Counted from the stretch's first letter, positions 38,155 through 51,300 are shown. The stretch: 64,000 nucleotides of DNA from Circinella umbellata (GCA_025093555.1 JAIWNF010000015.1:62001-126000), one strand, 5' to 3'. Numbers and translations are program-made. Notes: a model not told the origin generated them from the letters alone.

Positions 38155-40142
38155 ATAGGCAGCCCTTACTGTAAAGCATATTTTTTTTACAATTGATTTG
38201 GATCATGTGGATCCACGAAAAAAAAAAGAACCCAGCGGATCCTTTTGTAACGCATGATCACTAAGGATGTCGGTTCGTCCGGAAAGTGTATATATATATT
38301 TCTCTTCCACCAATCTTTCCGTTTGTAAATAAATATTCATCTAAACTATGCTACAAATATTTGTAAATACTCTATGTATTATGTTTAAATATACTGTAAA
38401 TCCCCGTTTTTGTTTTGTCTTGTTAATTATTGGAAGAGTAAGGAGGGAGTTTAATTATAATAATAAAAAATCACAAACCAAAAATTATTTTTGTACAAAA
38501 TGATCCAAGTTCAAGCCATCCATTTTTTTTCCATCATGCGCAGTAAGCTTTTTTTATCGATTATATCGCTGCATGCTCTTCCTTCTCTCAAATGATTATT
38601 TGGTCATTTATTTTTTTTATGCGTTTTACATTACTTCATCAACACGCATTTAGTTGATTGTTTTTCAAAATTATTTTTACAGGGTATTGTAATAGGAATT
38701 TTCTCTTGTCTCTACATTTGTTTTTCCTTATTTATTCACGATTTTTCTTTACCTTGTACATTATCACAATTACATAGAAAGTGCACGACAGGGATTTTGC
38801 TAATTGTGGCTATTCCGAAAAACTATGTTCAATGTCGTACATATACTCTTTTAGAAATGGGGTCGGCTAGCGTCCCGGTAAAACAATAACGAGGTCAAAA
38901 ATGAAACCATGATCATCACATTTTTACCTGTCATTATATGCTTGTGAAAAAGGTGTACTGAACATGGAAATAAGTTTTTTTTCCTTGAGAGATATAGTAT
39001 ATAAAAGCTCAATTTTATTTCACTGTCGAAAGAAAGAAATATAAATTCAAATATAACGACGAGCACAAAAATTTATCATAATACTTATAAATGTTTTATC
39101 AGAAAAGAGTAATTAATTGTTCATGAGATTTGTTAAATAAGCGGCACAAACATTTTCTTTGGTTTGAAAATGAAAACTTATTATTTATGGCTACATCTGT
39201 CGTCAGCAACTGTCATGTGGAACTGTCTGTGGTCGTCGTGGCACTTACCCTTTCTGCTCTCATTTATTACACAAATAAACTCATGACTTTGGCAAGCTTC
39301 TACGGAGGTTTTTTCTTTTTGGCTTTTTTCATACTTTATTATATACAGGGTCATAACCATAAAGACTTGGCACATCCAGATTAATTACTGATAATGATAC
39401 ACGTGAAATAATTCTATTATTATTGTTTAATTACTTACCATTGCTCACTTTTGTTTTTGACATTACTATAGTTCAATCCGTCTATATATTATAGACGAAT
39501 ATTAAACGCACCGGAAGCTCTTAATTTTGCGCAATGTAAAAGCAACCATTACAACATGTACCATAGTTCCATCTTTTTGCTTCTAAATAGTACTACTCTT
39601 GGTACATAACATTAATTCGTTATCCATTTAATTGCTACTGATGGCTTGTACGTAAGCCCTTCAAATCACGATAAATACTAAAATGCGTACTTGTATCCTA
39701 TATATAATGTTGTAGCACTAATTTTACTATTTAGTTTCAATTTTAAAGAAAATCGATTGACATCCAACATGAAGTAATAACAAACAGTCATTTCACATTA
39801 TTTAATCAACATACTACACTACGTACGTATATGAAATATCTCCCTATTAATTATGCTATTCTATCTTTAACATTGTCAGCAACAATAATGTGTTCAATGT
39901 ATTATTGTTCAATACGTGGCAATAAATTTTAAGCAAATTATACAGTACAGTACGTCAGATCTGAATACGTATGAATTAAATATCAATGCGTATCTTCGTA
40001 CGCAGAGTAAGATGTAACTCATAAAACAATTTTTTTTAGGAAATACGGTACATATTTCTATAATTCTTGATATAGATCGTGACATTCACAAGATTAAATG
40101 TCTCTTATTCTAAATACTATCTCATGGTTAAATATAAAAATA
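38155..40142. other. Gene-poor intergenic region
   Basis: No convincing gene. A short open frame at 39187-39384 (MATSVVSNCHVELSV..., with two hydrophobic stretches) has no family match by eye and no exon context. The region is AT-rich with many short T and A runs. Confidence 0.4.
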
Positions 40143-40471
40143 CAGCCAATCCCTGGTTTTTGCACACCTGAGATTTCCTTGCAGAACCGAAGACTTACAA
40201 CAAGCGAGACCTGATACATATTCAAATACAGCATCTCATCAATTATTCTTTGCTGGTATTGTAGGTATTTCCATATTTGGATAATGATTTATAAGAATAC
40301 TATACACAAATGTTAAATTACAGTTTACTCCCGATTAGCGCAACTCGCCCAAAAACCTTGATGCAAGTTGCAAGTTGCGATTCCATTGAGTATTTTTAGC
40401 AATTCCAAAAACAAATGGTGCAGAACTGGGAGGTTTGCAAAAGCGAAAGGTGCAAAAGCGGGGGTTGACTG
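40143..40471. mobile_element. Pogo/Tigger-like MITE
   Basis: About 329 bp bounded by imperfect terminal inverted repeats. The left end is CAGCCAATCCCTGGTTTTTG and the right end, read inward, is CAGTCAACCCCCGCTTTTGC. The dinucleotide TA flanks both ends (40141-40142 and 40472-40473), the target duplication of the Tc1/mariner/pogo superfamily. No transposase is encoded. An internal CAGTTTACTCCCGATTAGCG (from 40321) looks like the end of a second, related element, so the insertion may be nested. Confidence 0.65.
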
Positions 40472-41225
40472 TAGTTCAGGTTATTCATCTTGAATCAGAC
40501 GAATTATATATTCAAAAACACCGTCCTTTACTGGAAACCAAATAAATTTAAACAAGCTAACGTTGGTATATGGGTGAAAATAATACTTACGTTTTCGGGC
40601 GGTAGAATAGTATTTCTTAAATCCATAATATGCTTAAATAAAAATACATTCTCAACAACGCATCAATAAACATTAAGCAGTTTAAAAAGGAGAAAGGTAT
40701 TGTATCTACTATGTTTTCAGTGATGTAATGGTCCATTAAAAAAAGTGCCATGACAGATACATAGTCTGCATAGTATATCGCCACCTTCTAAAAGACGGTT
40801 TTTCTTGATATTCCAATGGTATTAGAAAGTACAGAAAAGTCAGCCATAACGTATACCTACGTATAATTTATAATGCAGCGGTAACAAGAGCAACATCATT
40901 TCAATATCATTCGTATGATGATTAAAAACCTTACTACAGCACGTATGTGTAATAACAATAAAGCTTTATATTTTATTTTACAACTATACAGAAAAAGATT
41001 CAGTATATAAAAATGAATCGACTCATCTGACTAGAAATAATAATATTATTCACGACAAAGTCATAAAAAGAACGTATTTTTACTATATAGACTATCAGGT
41101 AGAAGGTGTTTCTCATAGAAATTCACGATAAATTCTTTAAAAAATGCGACCCTCACTGCGCCCTGGTTCTGGCCTAATTGCAAAAGGCATTACAAGAAAC
41201 TCAACACTCATAAAGATTCCTCGTC

Positions 41226-42215
41226 AGTAATACAGATGATTATATTGTTGGAGATAGCGAGTGGTTCAACGGTTGCCGATCAGATTTAGTCCTAGAGCCA
41301 AAATCTTTATCTATTGGCTTACTTCCTATTATAATCGAATTTCAGCAATCAGTGGACTATACCTTTAAAAAACGCGTCATTCAATACAGTTTACAAGCTT
41401 ATCAAAGATACAAGATTGAACCTATAATATTAATTATTTGTATGAATACCTTGTCCAGCGATATTGAACAATCTACTAAACCTAGTGACATTATTGATTG
41501 CCATTCATACCCGTGTCATGGTTGGGCCGACAAGTGTTTAATAATGTCTAAAAAAATCTTAAATACGTTGACACCATTCGAAAACGCCGATCCTTTTGTC
41601 GCGTTTGGATTATTCTTGACTCAAACTACTGCTACTACTGATATTCCCTGCGACGATGCTACAATGAATCATTTGAAAAATCTTGCTTTCGACCATTATA
41701 TCAGCTTAATCAGAAATCAAATTCATCTTATTGATTTTGTTAAGAACCTTCTCAACACCCAGGATAAACAATATGATAATCTTTTAAATCTCACGTCTCA
41801 AGAAAACTCATCCGATGCAATACAACAATCGATTAAGAATGCTCAAGTTAAACAACAGGAACTAAAACGAAAGTTTGATGAGTTTGATGAGTTGGATGAT
41901 ACAACCCTTACTACCGCTACCACTTCTGTCCCTCTCAACACGGCTTCCGCAGTTCCACCTTCTACTAATGCATCGTCATCATCATCATCATCATCAATTT
42001 CGTCATATAAAAAAGGTATGATGTTTGTTTCACAGTTCAAAGCAGAGAGGATAAAGCAAGGAAAGAAACGCATGGACTGGAAAGAATGTATGAAAGAAGG
42101 GCAAGAAATAGGATTACTTTTGAACTATAAAAATATTAATATTTTAAAAAATCAATTTGTGAAGTTTGAAAAGTGTTACGATTTAATTGTCTGGCTTTTG
42201 ATGAAGCTGTTATAA
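41226..42215 (+). pseudogene. PD-(D/E)XK nuclease-like protein, 5'-incomplete
   Basis: A 330-codon open stretch lacking a start codon. It begins with DDYIVGDSEWFNGCRSDLVL, then GLLPIIIEFQ, then RVIQYSLQAYQRY and EPIILIICM. The spacing of the Asp in RSDLVL to the E-x-Q of IIEFQ, followed by an R/Y helix, fits the PD-(D/E)XK nuclease core of the Rpn/transposase-associated type. I associate this kind of protein with multicopy families in Mucorales, from memory. Downstream is a Ser run (from (TCA)n) and a W-K-E-C-rich end. An upstream ATG frame (41144) reads toward it but ends at a TAA (41228) in another frame, so the 5' part is either spliced in an unseen way or broken by a frameshift. Confidence 0.55.
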
Positions 42216-43073
42216 AAGTTTATGTATATTCTATTTGAAATAAAGGCTTTCTGAAAATTGGTGGTCTTGAAGTAAATTACATTGATTTAACTAGCTGATT
42301 TTTTAGTCTTTTCTAATCCATTACAAGAACTCCCACCCACAGAAGCAAGTTGACCGACTCGAGAAGGCTGTTATAGTCGTGGTCAATAAACTGTACAATT
42401 CTAAAGATTGAAAAATATAACGTAACCATGGAACATAATTAATTTTTTTCTTTCATAATATACAGTATATTGGCCTTAATAGCTTAAATCCCGACATTGA
42501 CTGTCGATGCACAATAACTGAATTTATTAGTTGCTGACTGGAATCGTGATTTATGTAGATCAGTAGGATTTTTACGTGTGTAGACAAACATAGACAACGG
42601 GGCCCACTCAGCAGAAGTGAAATGGTCATTAGAGTATCGTTTTTCATAGCTTGAATATAAATATATACTTTCTCTATCTCACTTTTTCTATTATTATTTA
42701 ATATAGCTTCTCATTTTATAATTCCGTAAACATATATAATGGTTGGGTGAAAAAGGGTTTTCTCCATAGGTTTCCGTCTGTCGGAAACGTAACTGTGCTT
42801 GATAATTTCTATCTTAGTCACGCACAGTCAGTTGAAAGGATTAGATTGAACTACTTTTTTATATACTAATAAACTGTTCACTCTTCTAGCTACATATATA
42901 GAGAGCAAAAAAAAAAGGTGAATTTAAGATAACTATATTAGACAAATGCAGTTTGGGTGGCATGATCTAGATAGTGTGGAAAAAAAAACAGCAATACACA
43001 AGAACCACCTGACTTTTGCTAATTTTCAATTTCAGACGCTCAGTATCACTTTTTTCAACTATAATACAACTTC
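42216..43073. other. Intergenic region
   Basis: No gene seen. The last 250 bases are the upstream region of VFA1, with pyrimidine-rich runs at 42845-42910. Confidence 0.45.
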
Positions 43074-43691
43074 ATGAGCGAACGGATTCAGAACCTTTAT
43101 GTCGCAAGATTAACAACAAATGAACGACCATGTTTTATTTGTAATAAATTTACAGCTGTTGTATTGACTTTAGCTGATAATAGCAATCATGACTGGTTTT
43201 ACATTTGTCGGTCTCATTTAGGCGATACCAATTTTTGCTCTCGCGTGGGTGGTTCAGCAGCAGGAAACAAATCCGTGCCTTCCAGTCCAAGAACAAAGAA
43301 ACAGTTTGAGGATCGTCCTCCAGAGAGTGATAGTGTTTCAGATCTTGTGGCCAGTATAGGTTCTGCATGGAATTCATGGCGTAAGAAACCTTCAGAGAAT
43401 GAAGATGATAAAAAAAAGGATGACGATAATAAGAAAAAGAAAAGTGACAATGATGATGATCAAAAGGATACAAAGAGTGACGATGACAAAAAACAAGAAA
43501 ATCACAAGGACGTGTCAGATAGTGTACCTACCTCACCGAAATCACCACAGCAACCTGTACGATTTGTATTGAATAAAGATTATTTCTACATGCGACAACG
43601 TGAATACACAAGAAAAATTCAAAAGAAAGAAGCGAATAACAAGCTAAAAACACTAGACTTTCCGGAAGTACCAAAAACACATCCAAAATAA
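43074..43691 (+). CDS. VFA1: Vps4-associated protein 1
   Basis: A single-exon gene of 205 residues. The N-terminal zinc-binding-like region (CFICNKFTAVVLTLADNSN, then DWFYICRSHL) matches the VFA1 family, which binds and stimulates the AAA-ATPase Vps4 in ESCRT-III disassembly at endosomes. A very charged Lys/Asp linker (about residues 105-145) leads to a conserved C-terminal helix (FVLNKDYFYMRQREYTRKIQ) that fits the Vps4-interacting end of the family. ATG at 43074 is the first in frame and gives the expected N-terminus (MSERIQNLYVARL). Confidence 0.88.
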   Translation: MSERIQNLYVARLTTNERPCFICNKFTAVVLTLADNSNHDWFYICRSHLGDTNFCSRVGGSAAGNKSVPSSPRTKKQFEDRPPESDSVSDLVASIGSAWNSWRKKPSENEDDKKKDDDNKKKKSDNDDDQKDTKSDDDKKQENHKDVSDSVPTSPKSPQQPVRFVLNKDYFYMRQREYTRKIQKKEANNKLKTLDFPEVPKTHPK

Positions 43692-43962
43692 ACAAATAAC
43701 AAATGGTTTCTGTTTTACTTGTTGATATTTAAATTATTATTTTTGTTGTTGTCATAGTAATAGATAAAAAAAAATAACGTTTCTATGGTAATAATCAACC
43801 TCTATTAATGTAATTAAATAATAAATATTTGAACCTTTGACTTCAATAATTTTGTTTCAACATGAATTTTGCTGGATTTGAATTTAAAGACCGGAGGTGG
43901 TGAGTGGATATTGGTAGTTGGCGAATTCACGATAGTGATGGACCTCCTCTTTGAATATCACC

Positions 43963-44654
43963 ATGAAGTAATGTATCAATCCATCCATCCATCTAAATAG
44001 TTAAACGTATCCATCAATCTTTCTTTTTATTGACATTATAATCTATGCAGGCTCGAGATTTGCTCGTTCTCCGGTTACAAGATCTACCCTTCCAAGGGTA
44101 AAGTTTACGTCCGTATTGATAGCAGGTAAAGTTAAAAAAAATCATATTGATACATTTTGACCTGGTCCCTCATTTTTTTAATTTTAATAATTAATAAAAA
44201 TATAATTTTCTTTTTTTTTTTATAAAAAATGATAGAGTAAGCAAACGAAAAACGCATTTACGAAAAAAAAAGACAAAAAGTTTTAATATGCAACGTTTTA
44301 ATTATTACAACAAAAAAAAACCAACCCTAATTTAATTATCAATGAATATTTTAGACTTTCCGCTTCATTAACGGTAAGGCCGAATCCTACTTCTTGCAAC
44401 GTTTGAGCCCCCGTAAGATCCGTTGGACTCAAATCTACCGTCGTCTTAACAAGAAGGGTATCACTGAACAAATTGTCAAGAAGCGTACCCGTCGTACTGT
44501 CAAGGCCGAACGTGCTGTTGCTGGTGCCACTTGGGATGAAATCCGTGCCAAGCGTAACGAAAAGCCTGAAGTCCGTGCTGCTGCTCGTCAAGCCGCTATT
44601 GAAAAGACCAAGGAAAAGGCTAAGGCCAAGGGTGCCCAAAAGGCTACCAAATAA
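43963..44654 (+). CDS. RPL24: 60S ribosomal protein L24 (eL24)
   Basis: Predicted exons 43963-43967, 44051-44125, 44236-44236 and 44355-44654 sum to 381 nt (126 aa). The first coding exon is ATGAA followed by GTAATG; it joins to G-CTC-GAG to give [19 protein letters not shown], the eL24 N-terminus. Exon 2 ends in phase 2 (GAT AGC AG|GTAAAG). The next clear exon begins ACT TTC CGC at 44355, directly behind an in-frame TAG, so one base is missing for DSRTFRF. A single A at 44236, flanked by GATAG and GTAAGC, supplies it. The rest ([47 protein letters not shown]) is standard eL24, with a C-terminal tail shorter than in yeast. The protein sits on the 60S subunit near the subunit interface. Confidence 0.92.
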
Positions 44655-47600
44655 GCAATTATCATGGATGACATTTGTAATAAATGAAAACCAACCAACT
44701 TTTGCATATTGGGAAAAAAATTACGAAATGTTACAATACTTTTGATTGTTGAAATATGAGGATCATTTATTTCCTTTTGGCTTTTTCTTTTCTTTTTCAG
44801 ATAACACGTCGGATCATATTTATTGTTAAAAATTCTTGGGATTGAACGGGAAACGATATACTTTGGATGAAAAAAGGGGATTTTGGGAGGTGTTGGATGG
44901 AATTATGGAATTTTGGTAAAGTGAGCCATCACTCGTTTGAAATATATCGATAAGGCACTGTTAATCAACGAGTTCATATTTCAAAGGCAAAGTTTTTGTG
45001 GATACTAGGAGAAGATTGCGTATGATAGATTATCTGCTACATTACGATGATCCATAATAATGCTTTCTTTTAGTATGATTGTTTTCATTATACAGTCTCT
45101 TGATCAATATTTCAAAATATGTTATAGATAAATATGAGCAATGATAAAGTCTTTCAGATCTTAAATAACCAAGTTTCAGTCAAAGTAGCTTTATGATTAC
45201 GGGAAACGATCATGACCATTTCCAACTGATAATATCTGCTGACTTCCCCTACATTGATTATTTAGCAATTATGTGTAACTACATAATGAATAGAACGATG
45301 GACACATTTGTAGAAAACAATACTCTATACACATATTGTATATCTTGTATATATTTCATCCCATTTTTTTTCTTGGTACTTATGTAATTACTTATTAATT
45401 ATTATCAAATTATAAATCAAAAGATCTATTTCCATCATACTGGAATGTTCTTCCATGTTTTTGTGTCTAAGATATAAATCAAGTGTGATCTGGTAGTACG
45501 TATCATATATTCTGGGGGAACACGAAGGAAAGGTCCTTCCTACATCAGATGTTTATACTTGTACAAATGTATTCATGTACAGCTCCAGCGCACATTGTTC
45601 TTATCAACAAGAAGTCTAGTTGTACTAGAATAATTAGGATACGTTTAATAATTGAGATATAATCGTCGATGGCTCGATCGATACAATGTCCACAATCCCG
45701 TGTTACGTAGTGAAGAGCAGTAAAAAAAATGCAGTCGAAAGTAGATGGGGGATTAGATGCTTGTAAGATACTTACAATAATTAGTAACTGAATATTTGTT
45801 TTTGGCGCAGCTGATGAAATTGCTGAAATTATCAATTATTTTATCGATACCATTCTAGTCCCCTCCTTATACGTAATTCTGAAAAGCTTGTACCAATTAT
45901 TCATGATAAAGTCAAGATAACATGGCGTCCGTACTTAATTCCGAGTAGATGGATGACTTTCTGATTCGTTTTTCTTTTTTTAATGATAGTATCCAAAACA
46001 AATTTCATAAAGTTGAGTACTTGAAAGAATATTACAAGCTCATATACGTATATACGTAGAGAAAATAAATGATACATTACGTAAGAAAACACGATTTAAA
46101 AATGAGGGACTTTCTACAAAACAATCGAATTATTTATATACCAGTGAGAAGGATACTTTTTGAGCTTTATGTAACTTTTTTTTCTTTCGAAATCTCATTT
46201 ATTCGTTTCCGTGTAACATATATTCATATTTAATTACGAAGAGACAAGTATAACCAATAAACGAGAAAAATGCATTATACGTATAATATATATATATATA
46301 GTATTATTTAATTCATGTTAAAGCTGTACATTACAAGTAACATACTACTGCTTTTTTTTATCATAGTATCATATACTGCGTATGTTTTATTTGAATCATT
46401 TTACCACTATTACTATAGCTAACTGCTCAGTATTCCACACATAGAAAAAAAAAGGTGATACCTTTTTATTTCCTTAAGTATATATAAAACGGTTAATTGT
46501 TGAGTACATAAAAAAGGTGAGAGAAGTTGAAAGTATAGCATCCCATAACAAAATTTAAATATTATTTCAATACAGTACACATGGAATATAAGAATATTCC
46601 GTAGTTAGTTTTTTTACATTGGTCTTTATAGATATTAGTTTAACGCTTTTGTAGTAAATAATAATGAATGGTTTAATAGCTCATGGATATGTACCATAAG
46701 TACTTGACGGAGATGAGGGACAAACCAACATGATACTGTTTTACCCATACCCCGGAATATTCGAGCTCTAAGACTTGGGATGACTTTCCTATAGTAACTC
46801 TACCAAATCTTATATTCTTTTTCTGAAAATGATAAATCAAACCATTGTTGATGATAACAAAAAGTATAAATTAACAAAACTCTAGTATTTGTAACACTTC
46901 GCGTAATGATATCTTTTCTTTTTACGTAACCCGAAGGAAATCTCTTTAATAGTGCCAATTACATACATTGTTTTAAATGAGTATAATACACCAGGGCTAA
47001 AACACAGATGTTATTGTATTTAGTGTAATTTATTACAAAGTCAACGTTTTAGAGAGAACTCGGATCATGAACTTTTTAATCGTTCGATTAATTATTTATA
47101 GATTAGCAATTAACAAGTAATAGATCAAACTGATTACATAAAACCAATACCAAATAGAATTTAGTGGGTGACTGAATAGAATACGTAAAAAATATTGGAG
47201 TACGTAAGAGAAGATCAATTTAAAAAAATTTTAAATAGATGAAACGGCGGTACCTTTACTTCTTGTTATAATGGATACATAGGTAAAATTTTTTATCTCT
47301 GTACAGTCAAAGCATTCTCTACCTACGTAGTAACCTCATAAAAAGAAACTTTTTTATATTAATAGTAGCATTGTGCTTATATTATAATGAACAAACAATT
47401 AAAAAAAGCGATCTAGCTATTAAAGGTTGACTAACCAAAAAAAGAGTATCATCAGATTTTTGTTAACCGGATTAAAAGAATATCCGGGTATCCGGGTGAC
47501 AGGTCCGAGCAAAAAAAAAAAAGATTTTACTGTTACACAGCATAACGATTTCATCTCGATTTGGGGACGACTGGTGAGTAAATCATTTCTCATACCACTA

Positions 47601-48388
47601 CTGCAACTATTGATACTAACGACAAAGAAAAGAGCTACGAAAAAAATAGGATACAAAAACGAAAACAAAAAAAAAACCTATTTTGAAAGGCATTTTTAAT
47701 AAATGTATTGATTTATGAATATCATAATATGTTTAATTTATTCACCACCTGTTTTTCTTTTGGACCCATGGATTTTCTAGCATCTTGTTCAGTCATCTGA
47801 TGTATATAATGAATCTCAGAATTATCAATCACATTACCGTCACTTAATGTGTTTCTTAGGGTGTTGTCTATACGTACCTATAAACAGGTACACAAGAAAC
47901 AAGAAACATTGTAGTGTATTACTAACAAAAAACTCAATAATAAAATGTCTTATTTTACACTCTACATACACATACGTATCATTATTCTTTTATATATATA
48001 TTGATTTCTTTGAAGAGAGAAATAAGAGCACACTTATTCCAATTGAGAAAAATAATATTGTTATTATTATTACGTATTAATATATATACAATTATTACAA
48101 GTTTAAAAGAGAGAACGGTAGTACAAGAAAATAAAGATAAAGAATATTTTGCGAAGAAAAAGAAAAACGTGAATGAGAAGGGAGAAATGATAAGTGTTAG
48201 TTGTGTGTGTGTGTAACGTAATAAAATTATTAATAATGATTGAAAGAGCAATAATATAGAAATACAAAAAACATAGTACAGAAATAATAATAAAAGAGTG
48301 GGGGGGGGGAGAGAATAATTAAAATTACAGTAAATTAAAAAGTAAACGTTTGTGTAGGGTGAAAAGGTATAGATAATATGTTAATTCA
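44655..48388. other. Gene-free AT-rich stretch
   Basis: About 3.7 kb without a supportable gene. There are only short AT-rich frames, (TA)n and (TTA)n tracts, a TG run near 48202-48215 and a G9 run near 48301. The segment 47450-47520 is locally less AT-rich (GGATTAAAAGAATATCCGGG) and may be transposon debris. Confidence 0.45.
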
Positions 48389-51300
48389 TCAATTGTTTGT
48401 TCTCTTGATACTTTCACCCGATTCTCTACCAGTGATAGATTCACGTCGATCTTTGTGTTTCACTAATTCAATTTCACGTACAATATCATTATCATAAGGA
48501 TAATAGATACGTAAAAAGTAATGAATAGTCACCCGTGGTAAGAAACTTGCAACGACCGTTAAAATTAAAATCAACCAATAGTATCCAACAGCAAAAAGAC
48601 GATCTTGTCCAGCGAAAATAAAGGTGTTGAATTGAGCATAGATACCAACAAAGGCATAGTAAACCAAGATGGAAAGTGAAATAATGCCCACTTGAATCCA
48701 AGTATAACTATAAAGAGCCATGCCGACAAACAAGTTGGCAACAATGACAGCAATACTAGACATAATAGTACCCGTTTCATAAACACCATTGGAAACACTA
48801 TAGCCTGCCTTATCCATATTACCATCCACAAGAAGCATATAAGGAAAGAAAAAGCAAACGACAGATTGAAAGATAGAATCAAAGATGGTTGCCCAGAAAC
48901 GCCATATTTTAAACTTATCGTTACGAAGACCCATACGATAAAGTTCAGGATAACGAAGTGATGTTTCAGCTGATAAATCTTGATCCCAAATACCCATAAA
49001 GATAATAGGCAATGATGTAAAAATCAAATTATATAAAGTAACCAAAGAGTAGTCAAAAATCATAGATCCAGTCCATCTAATAAACAAAAAAAATTGATCA
49101 ATGATCCGATTTTTGTTTCTGGAAGAATTGTAAAAATAGAAAATCATTTAACTTACTGACAGAATATTTGATACCAAAACAAGACAAAAGTCCATACAAT
49201 ATTCTTATAAAAGAAGCCCATCACCATTTCAGAGATTCTTAAATAAGACCATCGACCATGGACGAGAAGTAACTTGCGTAAAAATCGAAACTGTGCAATA
49301 GCATAATCTGATGCCATGACGGCTTGACGACCTTCCACACCAGAAATACCAACACCTACATTCGCTTCTTGAATCATGGAAACATCATTCGCACCATCAC
49401 CAATAGCCAATGTCATGACTTTTAATCCTTTTTTAACCAAAGTAACTACTTGTGCTTTTTGTTTTGGACTTACACGACAACATACAACACTAGCACACTT
49501 CATACCAATCCTAAGAAGGGTTTCACGTGTTGCTGGTTCTAAAGCATATCTCAGTGTTGTTCCATCAATGACAAGGGCAATCTTTTGACCATTCGAACTA
49601 TTGACTTGATGAAGAGCATCTGTCAATTGCTTTTTCGTTGATTCTCGATCACTTGCTTTGAGAATGATCATACGCATATCATTCGTAATCAAATTACAAG
49701 CAAAACCAATATTGATAGCAGTCTCCGTCTTATCACCTGTCAATACCCATAATCGAATACCCGATTGTGCCAATTCAGCAATGGTTTCCGGTACACCTTC
49801 TTGTAACTTATCTTCAATAGCTGTACCACCCATCAACAACATATCAGTTTCAATTTCTTCACATACGGCATCCACTTTTTCTTCACGATTATAGATACTT
49901 GAGCATGCTTCTTGATAATCCTTGTTCCAAGCCTTGTATTCTTCAGGAGAAATAAATCGCCAACTTAGACATAAAGTACGTAAACCTTCATTTGCAAAAT
50001 TTTCAAGATCTTGTAGAGTCAATTCTTGTAATTTTTTTTGACTTTTTTCCAACTCGGCTTGATTACCAAAGTCAGAACACAATCGTTCAAAAATCACTGA
50101 ATCAGCCCCTTTACAGAGTAACATGATACGATCACTCTCCTTGGGCTTGACAATTACACTCATACGTTTACGAGTCGAATTGAATTCCAGAACGTTCAAT
50201 AGTTCAAAATGTTTGACTTCACCCATGATTTCAACGTTTAAAGTATTGGCATCGCGACCGAGAAAAACAAATCCAAGATCCCTTGCAGTAGCTACCAATG
50301 CAGCTTCATCAGGAGAGGTAGCTCGATATTCAATATAATTTGGATTCTCTTCTTCAGGACGTTCAGCAATCACTGTATGACAAAGAGCTAATGCAGACAT
50401 AAAATGAATCATCGCCATGGCATGCTGTGAGTTGCCATCTTTTAGATCATCAAAGAATTGTAAATCACCAAATGTTGGATGATGGCCGATATGCGTATTT
50501 TCAAAAAGGGATTGTTGTTTTTGATACATTTCTTTTTTGATTTTTTCCATTTCATCCAGTTCTTCCTGTGGCATACTTAAACCAGATTCATTATCATCAC
50601 GAGGAGGCGTACTTGTTGGATTAGAAACATTTTTTTCATGGGTTCCTTGAAGTCGTTTCTCAGCACCTAATGTAGCTTCCGTGATCCCTTGACCATAGGA
50701 TACACCATCAATGGTACATTTGCGAAACTCCATCACATTTTGTGTTAATGTACCTGTCTTGTCAGAAAAAATATATTCAATTTGTCCCAAATCATCAGGA
50801 ATATTCCATGTTTTTGGAATACAAGGTGTATCCGTTGGTTCATAATACATGTCAATATCCGCATAAAAGAAATAGGCCTAATAAAAAAATAAAACCAGAA
50901 TTCATTCCGATGAGTAAGAAAATCATTTGATATAAAAAAAAAAAGGCAAAATTACTTACTGCTATTGTTTTAACAATTTCAACTGAAATATATAAAGAAA
51001 TAGGTACAATGTTTTGATATAAAATCAAGGTAACCCTATTATAAAGAAGAAATGGGATTATTGATTAATAATTTGAAAAAAGGACCCGAGTTCTGATATT
51101 ATTATTTTTTATGGCTGCGCCCCCCTTTTCTATTTGTTTTCTCTTTTAAAAAAAAACGCTTACCAAAATGTAATGAAACCATCATAAGTTGCATTAGTGC
51201 CACGTTTATTAAAATCGAAAAAAGGTGCAGATCCTGGATCATGAAATTGAACACTATCCATAATAGAACTAATAATACAAATGATAGCTAATACAACAAA

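Noticed and set aside
39130..39384. Small membrane protein frame
   Set aside because: It has two hydrophobic stretches but no homologue recognised by eye, no exon context and ordinary AT-rich surroundings.
44126..44354. Simple two-exon join in rpL24 over one 229-nt intron
   Set aside because: It shifts the frame after DS and loses the conserved protein. Alternative donors upstream would remove conserved residues.
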